From NCBI GenBank assembly GCA_021107695.1, contig JAIOSI010000050.1, positions 1 to 8,335 of the forward strand: DNA of 8,335 bases. The letters run 5' to 3'. Under the pieces are notes generated by a model. It had not been told where the DNA came from. It saw only the letters and a program-made list of their open reading frames with translations, and made no database searches. The position numbers and the translations under genes were made by a program. How positions within the stretch are numbered: position 1 is the first letter of the stretch; every line of letters begins with the position of its first letter. Below, one piece after another: positions 1 through 6,009 of the stretch. The DNA comes from a bacterium (GTDB lineage: Bacteria > RBG-13-66-14).

Positions 1-213
1 GCGACATCACGCACCTCGATTAGTTTCTGTTTTCGCCCTGAAAAGTACGTTCGGGAGTGATTCCCTAACTAGAAACCTCTCTGGTCAAACATTCTCACTC
101 TGGCAAAGACCAACTTCGTATGGTAAACTCACTTTTCCGATGAATTGAGTCGAGCATATCAGCAGTTGGCAATACTCCCTCTGAGTGAGAAGCCCTTGAG
201 CAAACATCCTCCA

Positions 214-663
214 ATGGAGCAAAAGGAACAACGGAAACCGCTGGGCAAGCTGGTTAAGTGGCTCCTGGTCATCGCTGGCAGCCTGAGCCTGGGGCTGGGG
301 ATTCTGGGAATCATCCTGCCGGTACTGCCGACGACACCGTTCCTGCTGCTCTCGGCGGCGTGCTATGTCCGTGGCTCCGCGCGACTCTATCGGTGGCTGC
401 TTTCCACGAAGCATCTCGGTAATTACATCCGCGCCTGGCGCGAGAAGAAGGGCATCGCCCTGGGGCTGAAGATCAGCATCATCTCGCTGATGTTGATCAC
501 CATTGCGATAACGGTCATTTTCTTTATCAACGCTCTCTGGTTGCGAATTCTCCTCGGTGTCATCGCCCTTTTGGTAACCTACCACATCCTCCGCCTGCCC
601 ACCTATCGCCGGGGTAGAAACGCGGACAACAAGACCCCGGCAGTTGAGCGAGATTCCGCTTGA
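214..663 (+). CDS. DUF454 (YbaN-like) inner membrane protein
   Basis: Small integral membrane protein of the DUF454 family (E. coli YbaN); no biochemical function is established that I know of. From the ATG at 214 it has 149 residues, close to the usual family size of about 125-150. The family core is intact: hydrophobic segment 13-34 running into ILPVLPTTPFLLLSA (34-48), the amphipathic YRWLLSTKHLGNYIRAWRE stretch (59-77), two more hydrophobic segments (about 86-104 and 108-125), and the closing LRLPT (126-130). The reading frame is open back to a TTG at 145 (172 residues). Those 23 extra residues are polar and unlike the family N-terminus, so I prefer 214, although neither start has a convincing Shine-Dalgarno site. 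A TTG at 196 preceded by GAGAAG is a third option. A strong intrinsic terminator follows 27 bases after the stop, so this looks like the last gene of its transcript. Family call firm, start uncertain. Confidence 0.9.
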   Translation: MEQKEQRKPLGKLVKWLLVIAGSLSLGLGILGIILPVLPTTPFLLLSAACYVRGSARLYRWLLSTKHLGNYIRAWREKKGIALGLKISIISLMLITIAITVIFFINALWLRILLGVIALLVTYHILRLPTYRRGRNADNKTPAVERDSA

Positions 664-689
664 GCAAAGACCTAATAAATGCTACGCTG

Positions 690-715
690 ACCGGACGCTT
701 CGTCCGGTTTTTCTT
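690..715 (+). terminator. Intrinsic terminator of the DUF454 gene
   Basis: Perfect 8-bp stem ACCGGACG (690-697) / CGTCCGGT (701-708) with a CTT loop, followed directly by a T-rich run (TTTTTCTTT, 708-716). This is a canonical rho-independent terminator in the plus direction. The second half of the T-run is also the left copy of the 8-bp target duplication of mobile element E1. Confidence 0.88.
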
Positions 716-716
716 T

Positions 717-1067
717 GGGATAATTACCTAACGGTGTACCTGTTTGAGGAATTAACTTACGGCTATTATTCTAGTTACAGGCGACACTTCCAAAACGGAT
801 AAGCGGTGGCGGGGTCAGAGGCTCGGTTGATTTGATGGTGTGTGCGCCCTCTACAGCGAGCATCTTTGCTTATCTGTCCTATCAGCGGTCGCTGCATTAC
901 ACCTCCGAGAAAGGCGTAGGGACGGCGGTGGCACGCTTTGTAAAGTGAATTATGCCTAAGTGAAAGCAGCCTCAGGCTGCCGCCACTGCCTCACTATTAG
1001 CCAGATTGAAGATTTGACGAATCTACACAATAGCCGCTCCGCTGGTCCTGTTTTGAGTGATTATCCC
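717..1067 (+). mobile_element. MITE-like element E1 (351 bp), non-autonomous
   Basis: A non-coding block bounded by inverted ends: left GGGATAATTACCTA (717-730), right TGAGTGATTATCCC (1054-1067). The reverse complement of the right end is GGGATAATCACTCA. The bases just outside are identical on both sides: TTTTCTTT at 709-716 and at 1068-1075, a perfect 8-bp target duplication. It matches E2 (2175-2333) in the opposite orientation. Shared blocks include GTGTACCTG (734-742), GGCGACACTT (780-789) and a 21-nt block at 1028-1048 with one mismatch to 2194-2214. Relative to E2 it has about 190 extra bases, roughly 820-1010. No transposase is encoded, only a 37-codon open stretch (835-948) that I do not recognise. 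It fills the gene-free stretch between the DUF454 and glycosyltransferase genes. GG-starting ends with 8-bp AT-rich duplications recall IS families such as ISL3 or IS1595, but the parent is unidentified. Confidence 0.85.
966..980. repeat. Short palindrome inside E1
   Basis: GCAGCCT-C-AGGCTGC, 7-base arms around one base. It lies in the part of E1 that has no counterpart in E2. Its GCAGCnn-C-nnGCTGC layout resembles the palindrome at 6386-6400 (GCAGCAT-C-ATGCTGC), so both may belong to one REP-like class. Confidence 0.5.
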
Positions 1068-1089
1068 TTTTCTTTTCACGGTGCCTCAA

Positions 1090-2118
1090 ATGCCCCCAAC
1101 CGTATCCGTCCTGCTACCGGTTTACAACGCTGCGGAGACCCTGTCAGCGGCTCTGGACTCTACCCTTTCGCAGGTTGGGGTGGAGTTCGAGGTCGTCGCC
1201 GTTGACGATGGCTCTGTTGACGGAACTTCGGCGATTCTGGTTGAGTACGCCTTGCGGGATCCCCGGCTGCGCTGCTTGCGAATTGCTCACAGCGGGCTGG
1301 TGGCGGCCTTGAATCACGGTCTGGAACAGTGTCAGGGTGAGTTCGTGGCGCGGATGGACGGCGATGACCTCATGCTGCCGGGGCGGTTGAGCAAGCAGGC
1401 GGCGTATCTTCAGAAACATCCAGGGCTGGCGGGGGTTGCCTGCCGGGTGAGGCGGGAGATTCTGCCCGGCGGCGGGATTCCACCGGAATTGACCGAGGGC
1501 GCGCGACGGTATCTGGACTGGAACAACTCCCTGACAACCCCGGAGGCGATTCGGCGGGAGATATTTATCGAAAGCCCGCTGGTGCATCCTTCGGTCATGC
1601 TCCTGCGGGCGGTGTTGGTGGAGAACGGCGGCTGGCGGGAGTTCGACGGACCGGAGGATTATGAACTATGGCTGCGATTGATCGTCGGGCAGAACCTCAG
1701 CATTGGCAAGCTGCGGTCGGTGCTGCACCTCTGGCGGGACCGGGCAAAGAGCCTGACCCGCACCGATGAACGCTACCGCCAGACCGCCTTCGTGGCAACA
1801 AAGGTCAGGTATCTGGCGGAGTATCTGCTGCCGGATTTTCCGGGATTTGTGGTCTGGGGAGCCGGTCCAGTGGGGAAGGAGCTGATGCGTGCCTTCCGTC
1901 GCCTCGGTAAGGTACCAGCGGCAATCGTGGAGGTTCATCCCCGGCGGATCGGGGAGACCATCGCCGGAGCGAAGGTCATCGGACTGGAGCAGGTCGGCAG
2001 GTTCCGAGACTACCTCCACCTGGGGGCGGTGGGTCAGCCCGGAGCAAGAGAGCGGATTCGCGAGCAGGCGGCTCAGGCTGGTTTGGTGGGGGGAGAGAAC
2101 TTCTTCTGCTGTGCCTGA
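1090..2118 (+). CDS. Family 2 glycosyltransferase fused to a C-terminal Rossmann-like domain
   Basis: Transfers a sugar from an activated donor to an envelope glycan or other acceptor; donor and acceptor are not predictable. From the ATG at 1090 it has 342 residues. Residues 4-110 are a typical GT-A fold: SVLLPVYNAAETL (6-18), donor-binding VDDGSVDGT (38-46), metal-binding DxD-type MDGDD (89-93). GPEDYELWLRL (187-197) matches the position of the catalytic-base ED motif. Residues 250-341 form a second domain opening with a strand and a GAGPVG dinucleotide-type loop (257-262), like the N-terminal part of PglD-type or sugar-sensing Rossmann domains, and ending ENFFCCA. The frame is open back to a GTG at 1057 inside the terminal repeat of E1. 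That would add 11 residues encoded partly by the element, so I prefer 1090 (GTG 1081 is also possible). No Shine-Dalgarno site is visible. E1 and E2 flank the gene; the next gene downstream is convergent. Confidence 0.88.
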   Translation: MPPTVSVLLPVYNAAETLSAALDSTLSQVGVEFEVVAVDDGSVDGTSAILVEYALRDPRLRCLRIAHSGLVAALNHGLEQCQGEFVARMDGDDLMLPGRLSKQAAYLQKHPGLAGVACRVRREILPGGGIPPELTEGARRYLDWNNSLTTPEAIRREIFIESPLVHPSVMLLRAVLVENGGWREFDGPEDYELWLRLIVGQNLSIGKLRSVLHLWRDRAKSLTRTDERYRQTAFVATKVRYLAEYLLPDFPGFVVWGAGPVGKELMRAFRRLGKVPAAIVEVHPRRIGETIAGAKVIGLEQVGRFRDYLHLGAVGQPGARERIREQAAQAGLVGGENFFCCA

Positions 2119-2174
2119 TTGATAAAGACCCAAACAGCAGCTACAGCAGTGGTACGACTCTGAGAATTATGTAA

Positions 2175-2333
2175 GGAATAATCACTCAAAGTTGGACCAG
2201 CAGAGCGGCTATTGCGTAAACTGCACCGAATCTGTTCTTAGCCGATCTGTAAGTGTCGCCGAGAGTAGCATGTAACTGCGATAATATCAGCAAATTACTT
2301 CACCGCGCAGGTACACTAATGAGTGATTATCCC
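2175..2333 (-). mobile_element. MITE-like element E2 (159 bp), inverted relative to E1
   Basis: Ends are GGAATAATCACTCA (2175-2188) and TGAGTGATTATCCC (2320-2333): 14-bp terminal inverted repeats with one mismatch. The bases outside are identical, TTATGTAA at 2167-2174 and 2334-2341, a perfect 8-bp target duplication. Read on the minus strand it aligns with E1 from end to end apart from E1's central extra segment. Conserved blocks are CAGGTACAC (2308-2316), AAGTGTCGCC (2251-2260) and the 21-nt block 2194-2214. It is too short to encode a transposase, so it must be moved in trans. It occupies most of the space between the convergent glycosyltransferase and HD-GYP genes. The two target duplications differ, so E1 and E2 are separate insertions. 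Confidence 0.87.
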
Positions 2334-2347
2334 TTATGTAATACGCC

Positions 2348-2375
2348 GTAGAGGTACGGCACGCCGTGCCTCTAC
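2348..2375. repeat. 28-nt near-perfect palindrome between convergent genes
   Basis: The arms begin GTAGAGG (2348-2354) and end CCTCTAC (2369-2375). Thirteen of the 14 possible pairs form, counting one G-T wobble (2355/2368); only the central A/C is unpaired. It lies 6 bases beyond the target duplication of E2 and about 40 bases past the 3' end of the HD-GYP gene. No T-run follows in either direction, so it is not a canonical intrinsic terminator. The GTAGAGGnACGGC type of palindrome is, from memory, a widespread intergenic repeat in environmental bacterial genomes. Confidence 0.75.
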
Positions 2376-2416
2376 ATATCGCCAGTTGAACAAGCAAGCA
2401 GTTTAATCAAGATTAC

Positions 2417-4582
2417 TTACTCCGCCGGGCTAAGGTCGAGGGGTTCTTCGAGGTTCTGCCACCAGTTGATAAGCTGCTCCACGCAGCGACCGTCGAGGTG
2501 TCCCGCTTCGACCTCTTCACGCAGGATTCGGAAGGCTTTCTCGACAGGCATCGGGTCTTTGTAGTGCCGCTTCTGGGTGAGCGCATCAAAGATGTCTGCC
2601 ACGGCGAGGATTCGCGCCCCCAGCGGAACCTCTCGACCCACAAGACCCTGAGGATAGCCAGAGCCGTCCAGCTTCTCGTGATGCCCGGCGGCGATATCGG
2701 GAACCCCGCGCAGCAGACGCTCGAACTTGATGTTCGAGAGAATCTCCCTGGTCATCGTTACATGTTCCTTCATTACGTCAAACTCTTCCGGGGTGAAGCG
2801 TCCCGGCTTACCGAGGATCTTGTCCGGCGTGCCGATCTTGCCTACATCGTGGAGAATCGCCGAGACCCGCAGCACCTCCAGCTCGTTATCGTCCAGCCCC
2901 ATCTCCTGCCCCAGTGCCGTGGCGTAACGGGTAACGTTGCGGGTGTGGTTCGAGGTGATTTTGTCCCGCGCATCAATCGCACCGGCAAGGGTCTCGATCA
3001 GGCTCTCGAACATCTCCCGGCGTTGCTCGTAGAGGTAGTTGTTCTCGAAGGAGACCGCCGCCTGAGCGGCAAGCATCCGCAGCAGGGTCTCGTCCTCGTC
3101 GTTGAAGGGCAGCGAATCCTCCAGCCGACCGGTGGGGGCTTTTTTGTTCAGAACCTGAAAGACCCCCAGCAGCTCGCCCTGTTTATCGAACATCGGCAGG
3201 GCAAGAATGGACTTGGTGCGATAGCCGGTCTGCTTATCGATGCTCTGGTTGAATCGCTCGTCGCCGTAGGCTTCGGGAATGTTCAGCGGCTTACCGCTCT
3301 GGGCGACGGCTCCGGCGATTCCCTTATCGGCGGGGAAGCGAATCTCCACGGTTCCCTCGGCGACCAGACTCCACAGTTCCTTAGTATCTTGATCGAAGAT
3401 GAAAACCGTGGAACGATCCGCCTCCAGCAATTCGCTGGTCAGGCTGGCGAGGAGGGTAATCAGCTCGCCGATGGGCATCATCCGGGCGATGGACTGCCCC
3501 GCCTCCAGAATGACCTGCTGGCGATGAACCAGGCGGCGGTTCCGCACCAGCATCGAGGCGTTGGAGAGTGCCACGCTGACATAGCCGGAAACCACCCGGA
3601 GCAGCTCTTCATCTTCGAAGGTAAAGAAGGTGCCGTCTCGTTTGTTAAGAACCTGAACGACCCCCATCACCCTGCCGTCGTGGTCTCGCAACGGAAAGAC
3701 CAGCACAGATCTCGTCTGATAGCCGGTCCGTTTATCCACCTCCTGATTGAAGCGGGAATCGTTGTAGGCATCGGCGATGTTGACGGTCTCGCCGGTCGTG
3801 GCGGTATAGCCCGCCAGACCGCTGCTGACCGGAATACGAATCTCGTTATCCACCGTGCCGCCGCCGGGAAGCCCCTCGGCGACGATGCTCCACAGCTCCT
3901 CGTTGACCTCGTCAATCAGAAAGACGGTGGTGCGGTCGGCCTTCAGCAGCTCCGAGGTGTTGTGCGCGGTGAGCTTGATGAGCGAGGACAGATTGACGGT
4001 GTCCGAGCGCAGCCGCCGGAAGAGATCGCGCCCAATCTCCAGAATCCGCTCCTGAAGCTGGAGCCTGCTCTGCTGGCGGCGATAGACCAGGGCGTTCTCC
4101 AGGGTGATGCCACCGTAGCGGATCAGCTGACCCAGCACCTCGGCATCCCGCTTGACGAAGCGTCCTTGCCGCTTATTGAAGACCGCCAGGACACCGATTA
4201 TTCGATTAAGTTCACCGAGAATCGGCAGCAGCAGACCGTTCTTGACGGTCAGGTCAACCTCGTCAAAGAGGTTCCGCAAATCCGGCGTGCTGGTACTACG
4301 AGAGAAGTAGAGCATCTCTCCTTTTTCCAGCACTGGCTGAAAATAGGCGGAATGCTCCGCTTTGACCAGAACCCCGGTCGGGATGATGGAGTCCTTTTGG
4401 TGCTGGCGCAGAGCGGGACTCAGCCAGATGCGGGCTTCGGCGGCATCCACAGCGGCGGCGGCATGGCGAGAGAACTGCCCCAGCAGGTGGGTGGGATCAA
4501 GCTCTCCGCTCAGGTCGCGGGCCGCTTCCAGCAGCCGACGCATCTCGTCAAGCCGACGGGATAGTGATTCTCTTTTCATCAT
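2417..4582 (-). CDS. Triple-GAF HD-GYP phosphodiesterase (probable c-di-GMP hydrolase)
   Basis: Cytoplasmic signalling protein of 721 residues with no membrane segment. Three GAF sensor domains lie at about 20-165, 195-342 and 365-515, followed by an HD-GYP domain at about 522-705. The catalytic signature is complete: H546, H578-D579 in ILHDVGKIG, H634-H635-E636, D639-G640 and G642-Y643-P644, as expected of an enzyme that hydrolyses c-di-GMP to pGpG or GMP. GAF2 and GAF3 are clear duplicates (LLKADRTTVF/LLEADRSTVF; RFNQ..DK.TGY.T.S in both). Both contain the NKFDE pattern of cyclic-nucleotide-binding GAF domains: N313-K314...F320-x3-D324-E325 and N479-K480...F493-x3-D497-E498. GAF1 has a decayed version (N136-K137...F142-x3-D146-A147). 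AAAGGG (4585-4590) lies 5 bases before the second of two adjacent ATGs (4579), so translation may start there. It follows the zinc-ribbon gene by 38 bases and is probably co-transcribed with it. Enzyme class firm, ligand inferred. Confidence 0.95.
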   Translation of the reverse strand: MMKRESLSRRLDEMRRLLEAARDLSGELDPTHLLGQFSRHAAAAVDAAEARIWLSPALRQHQKDSIIPTGVLVKAEHSAYFQPVLEKGEMLYFSRSTSTPDLRNLFDEVDLTVKNGLLLPILGELNRIIGVLAVFNKRQGRFVKRDAEVLGQLIRYGGITLENALVYRRQQSRLQLQERILEIGRDLFRRLRSDTVNLSSLIKLTAHNTSELLKADRTTVFLIDEVNEELWSIVAEGLPGGGTVDNEIRIPVSSGLAGYTATTGETVNIADAYNDSRFNQEVDKRTGYQTRSVLVFPLRDHDGRVMGVVQVLNKRDGTFFTFEDEELLRVVSGYVSVALSNASMLVRNRRLVHRQQVILEAGQSIARMMPIGELITLLASLTSELLEADRSTVFIFDQDTKELWSLVAEGTVEIRFPADKGIAGAVAQSGKPLNIPEAYGDERFNQSIDKQTGYRTKSILALPMFDKQGELLGVFQVLNKKAPTGRLEDSLPFNDEDETLLRMLAAQAAVSFENNYLYEQRREMFESLIETLAGAIDARDKITSNHTRNVTRYATALGQEMGLDDNELEVLRVSAILHDVGKIGTPDKILGKPGRFTPEEFDVMKEHVTMTREILSNIKFERLLRGVPDIAAGHHEKLDGSGYPQGLVGREVPLGARILAVADIFDALTQKRHYKDPMPVEKAFRILREEVEAGHLDGRCVEQLINWWQNLEEPLDLSPAE

Positions 4583-4620
4583 AACCCTTTGAGTGTGCCA
4601 AAGTTGCTGATGCTGCTCTT

Positions 4621-5346
4621 TTATCGTGAAGCCCGCCCCAGAGCAACCATCCCGCCGAAACCGATTCCCAGCCCCAGCAGTGCCGCTCCCCAGCCACCAA
4701 GAAGAACCGTACTCAGCAGAACCAGCGTTCCGGTGCCGATGCCGTAAATCAGGCGGAGGCGATTCAATCCCGTGGCAGCGGGACGGGCGGGTTGTTCAAT
4801 AAAGACCCGGTCAATCACGGCGAGGGCCTGCCCCCGGATGTTTTCAATGCGATAGTGAAGCCGATGAACCGGCAGGGAGACCAGGGCAACCTGCTGCTGT
4901 TCATCGTGGATCGCCTCACTCTGCTTGAGCCGCTTCCAGGCACTCTCCGGCAGAACCGAGGGAGCGACCTCGGTGTAGTTCGACGGAGATTCGCTGTACG
5001 GCGCAAGCCCCCGTGTCGGGGCGGGAAGTTTCTGGAAAAAGCGTCCGAGCAGTTCAGGATACGCCGCCGACCAATAGCTTGTCCCGCGTCGGGTCTGGAA
5101 GAGATAGAGCGGTACCGAGAGCAGCTCGACCTTCTCCACAGCGCAGTGAATCCCCCGCTGGGCGAGACGCTCGGTGAGCAGCTGCACCGGGTTCAGCGGA
5201 GCCACCGCGAGCGAATAGTGGGGCATCGCCCTTCCGGGAGCATAGACGTAGCTGGTGGACTGGCAGTCCGGACAGCTCACGCCGATCCCCAGTCCACCAT
5301 TCACTTCAAGCCTGCCGCCACAGTTATGACACTTCACTACTCTCAT
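4621..5346 (-). CDS. Zinc-ribbon protein with two C-terminal membrane helices, function unknown
   Basis: I do not recognise a named family. From the ATG at 5346 it has 241 residues. The N-terminus is a compact zinc ribbon, C6-x2-C9 ... C25-x2-C28 (KCHNCGG ... SCPDC), of the sort found in many membrane proteins that handle other proteins or nucleic acids. Residues 40-185 form a soluble region with no recognisable motif, predicted to be alpha/beta. Two closely spaced hydrophobic, glycine-rich segments (about 197-213 and 215-237) end the protein, suggesting a C-terminally anchored protein with the ribbon in the cytoplasm. Longer starts exist (ATG 5355, TTG 5382), but the TTG coincides with the -35 box and the ATG 5355 with the -10 box of a consensus promoter. 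The ATG at 5346 is therefore the first start inside the transcript. The HD-GYP gene follows after 38 bases, so the two proteins may share a signalling role (inference). Confidence 0.8.
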   Translation of the reverse strand: MRVVKCHNCGGRLEVNGGLGIGVSCPDCQSTSYVYAPGRAMPHYSLAVAPLNPVQLLTERLAQRGIHCAVEKVELLSVPLYLFQTRRGTSYWSAAYPELLGRFFQKLPAPTRGLAPYSESPSNYTEVAPSVLPESAWKRLKQSEAIHDEQQQVALVSLPVHRLHYRIENIRGQALAVIDRVFIEQPARPAATGLNRLRLIYGIGTGTLVLLSTVLLGGWGAALLGLGIGFGGMVALGRASR

Positions 5347-5353
5347 AGAAGTC

Positions 5354-5382
5354 ATTTTAGGTTTGTCAGCGGACGCAGTCAA
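5354..5382 (-). promoter_or_regulatory. Sigma70-type promoter for the zinc-ribbon/HD-GYP unit, leaderless layout
   Basis: On the minus strand, TTGACT (5382-5377), a 17-base spacer, then TAAAAT (5359-5354). Each hexamer differs from consensus at one position. Transcription should start about 6-8 bases further on, at 5348-5346, which is the ATG at 5346. The mRNA would then have no 5' leader, which agrees with the absence of any Shine-Dalgarno site before that ATG. Confidence 0.65.
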
Positions 5383-5425
5383 GGAACTTTACCAGCTCGT
5401 CCAGCTGACCACCCAAGAGATACGC

Positions 5426-5454
5426 TTGACCAGCGGTGAGATTGCCCTTACAAT
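5426..5454 (+). promoter_or_regulatory. Sigma70-type promoter for the TIGR00725-acyP cluster
   Basis: TTGACC (5426-5431), a 17-base spacer, TACAAT (5449-5454). Predicted transcript start is near 5461, giving a leader of about 33 bases that contains the AGGAG site of the first gene. It diverges from the minus-strand promoter; the two -35 boxes are 43 bases apart, so the genes could share regulation, but I see no operator palindrome between them. Confidence 0.72.
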
Positions 5455-5483
5455 GGAGGTTAGAGTTTGTTGAAAATTGTTGC

Positions 5484-5488
5484 AGGAG
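5484..5488 (+). promoter_or_regulatory. Shine-Dalgarno site fixing the TIGR00725 start
   Basis: AGGAG 5 bases upstream of the ATG at 5494. A competing GGAGGT (5455-5460) lies 6 bases before a TTG at 5467 in the same frame, but it falls between the -10 box and the expected transcript start and would not be in the mRNA. This favours ATG 5494. Confidence 0.75.
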
Positions 5489-5493
5489 TTGCT

Positions 5494-6009
5494 ATGCGAA
5501 AGGTTCAGATTAGCGTTATCGGCGGCTCCAGCTGCGACAGGGCGACGAAGGAGCGAGCCGAAGCAGTTGGACGATTGCTCGCCGAAGCCGGGGCAACGCT
5601 GGTCTGCGGTGGCTACGGCGGAGTAATGGAGGCCGCCTGCCGGGGGGCGAAGTCGGCAGGAGGACAGACCGTCGGCATTTTGATCGGCTACGACCACGCT
5701 GAGGCAAACCCCTGGTGCGACGTGGTGATTCCCACCGGCATGGGGCTGGCTCGCAATGCCCTCGTCGTCGCCAGTGGACAGGCGGTGATCGCCATTGACG
5801 GACGCTACGGTACGCTGTCGGAGATCGCCCTGGCACTCAACCTGAACCGCCCGGTGGTCAGCCTGAATAGCTGGGGCTTTGGAGATGAAAATCGTGAGGT
5901 GCTTCCGCCACCGCTAAAGCCGCGAAACTTCCCCGAAGGTCGGCTGCATTACGCCAGCTCACCGGAGGAAGCGGTGGAGCTGGCCCTTCGGCTGGCGCGG
6001 GAGGCATAG
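5494..6009 (+). CDS. TIGR00725 family protein (LOG-like Rossmann fold)
   Basis: A 171-residue protein of the TIGR00725 branch of the LOG/DprA-like (SLOG) superfamily. Relatives bind nucleotides, and the LOG members are nucleoside-monophosphate phosphoribohydrolases; the substrate of this branch is not settled. Visible features are the opening strand and loop VQISVIGGSS (4-13), VCGGYGGVMEAACRGA (37-52), and GLARN (84-88) with the conserved Arg87. The LOG-type loop appears as IDGRYGTLSEIALAL (101-115), where the usual GG of PGGxGTxxE is DG here; T107 and E110 are kept. It starts at ATG 5494 behind AGGAG. It is first in its transcript, and its TAG stop shares a base with the GTG of the acylphosphatase gene, implying translational coupling. 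Family assignment is confident; enzymatic role is inference. Confidence 0.9.
   Translation: MRKVQISVIGGSSCDRATKERAEAVGRLLAEAGATLVCGGYGGVMEAACRGAKSAGGQTVGILIGYDHAEANPWCDVVIPTGMGLARNALVVASGQAVIAIDGRYGTLSEIALALNLNRPVVSLNSWGFGDENREVLPPPLKPRNFPEGRLHYASSPEEAVELALRLAREA

Noticed and set aside
54..69. GGAGTGATTCCCTAAC, similar to the E1/E2 terminal repeat
   Set aside because: Two bases of the repeat are missing, and the sequence on either side does not match E1 or E2, so it is probably chance.
2..148. Possible C-terminus of an upstream gene at the left edge
   Set aside because: One plus-strand frame is open for 48 codons to a TGA at 146-148, but the peptide matches nothing I know and the stretch is too short to judge. 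I see no promoter or other feature in 1-213.
85..585. A 166-codon minus-strand frame opposite the DUF454 gene
   Set aside because: The translation is low-complexity Gln/Asp/Arg-rich and antisense to a well-supported membrane protein.
960..1205. An 81-codon frame overlapping E1 and the glycosyltransferase start
   Set aside because: It runs out of frame through the glycosyltransferase 5' end and half of it is mobile-element sequence; the translation is not protein-like.
717..2333. E1, glycosyltransferase and E2 as one compound transposon
   Set aside because: E1 and E2 each have their own, different 8-bp duplications, and the outer flanks (TTTTCTTT and TTATGTAA) do not match. Two separate insertions are the simpler reading.
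2348..2375. Palindrome as a bidirectional intrinsic terminator
   Set aside because: The flanks lack T-runs on both strands, so it does not meet the usual criterion, although a non-canonical role in termination is not excluded.
2498..4564. A 688-codon open frame on the plus strand opposite the HD-GYP gene
   Set aside because: It lies entirely antisense to a gene with complete, recognisable domains. Its translation has no family features, and its length is explained by GC-rich codon bias on the other strand.
5347..5382. TTG 5382 or ATG 5355 as start of the zinc-ribbon protein
   Set aside because: These codons coincide with the -35 and -10 boxes of a near-consensus promoter, and the extra residues are not part of the zinc ribbon.
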